From DTNV01 sp964388435 (GTDB taxonomy: Archaea; Micrarchaeota; Micrarchaeia; Norongarragalinales; UBA8480): a stretch of DNA of 11,012 bases. The position numbers and the translations under genes are program-made. This document shows positions 11,009-11,012 of this stretch, in pieces. Below the pieces are notes generated by a model. That model saw nothing but the letters and a program-made list of their open reading frames with translations, searched no databases and was not told the origin of the DNA. Numbering within the stretch: position 1 is the stretch's first letter; the number at the start of each line of letters is the position of its first letter. The DNA is taken from the NCBI GenBank assembly GCA_964388435.1, contig CAYMAH010000036.1:1-11012 (forward strand). Reading direction: 5' to 3'.

Positions 11009-11012
11009 ATAA

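Noticed and set aside
10035..11012. Other-frame ORFs inside the last gene (10035-10259, 10230-10545 minus, 10698-11012)
   Set aside because: All are shadows of the large anchored protein, which has a clear start, membrane helix and Cys motifs.
1..11012. CRISPR array, integrase, transposase or attachment site
   Set aside because: No regularly spaced repeats and no recombinase-like protein were seen on either strand.

Overview
The window reads as chromosome of a fast-evolving archaeon, probably a small-genome (DPANN-type) lineage. That placement is inference. The evidence is the 3' part of an archaeal-type 23S rRNA gene, GGTGAT ribosome binding sites before many starts (complementary to the archaeal 16S 3' end), TATA-type promoter boxes, archaeal-style toxin-antitoxin pairs and a membrane-anchored winged-helix protein. 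No 5S rRNA or tRNA was seen after the 23S gene.

Layout. 1-650: 23S rRNA from the P-loop to the 3' end, with substitutions at several nearly invariant peptidyl-transferase positions. 650-1480: A/T-rich DNA and the wreck of a vapBC toxin-antitoxin operon (nonsense codon, frameshift, lost catalytic Asp). 1644-3027: an O6-alkylguanine-DNA methyltransferase with an unusual PCFRV active site, degenerate or tiny reading frames, an unknown helical protein, and a two-helix membrane protein with a cytoplasmic winged helix. 3058-3897 (minus strand): a small Met-rich membrane protein and an RHH antitoxin/MazF-type toxin pair.

4038-11008 is the most interesting part: ten plus-strand genes in three transcription units, each preceded by the same palindrome GAAACC(A/G)GTTTC 9-10 nt upstream of a TATA box. 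All the products are, or may be, membrane-bound or exported, and most are rich in Cys, His or Met. They are: a signal-anchored protein with a CxxCC...CxCNH centre; a 20-residue peptide ending CGCC; a Met-rich small protein; a small anchored protein ending GGCG; a cytochrome-oxidase-subunit-II-like protein with a complete CuA ligand set; a NapH/NosR/CcoG-like membrane polyferredoxin abutting it; a second small anchored protein with a Cys tail; a small anchored HxxHH protein; a five-helix protein with a CCAHH motif in a helix; and a large anchored protein with a CC...CNH motif and three SCGV tail repeats.

A reasonable reading, which is inference, is a co-regulated, copper-centred redox or metal-handling system on the outer face of the membrane. 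The polyferredoxin would pass electrons to the CuA protein or reduce copper, and the small Cys/Met-tailed proteins would carry or relay metal. No oxidase subunit I and no nitrous-oxide reductase catalytic subunit is present, so the terminal acceptor is unknown. The recurring P-x-Q-(I/V)-G-(G/S)-C C-terminal tail on otherwise different proteins, and the shared operator, make this a candidate undescribed system.
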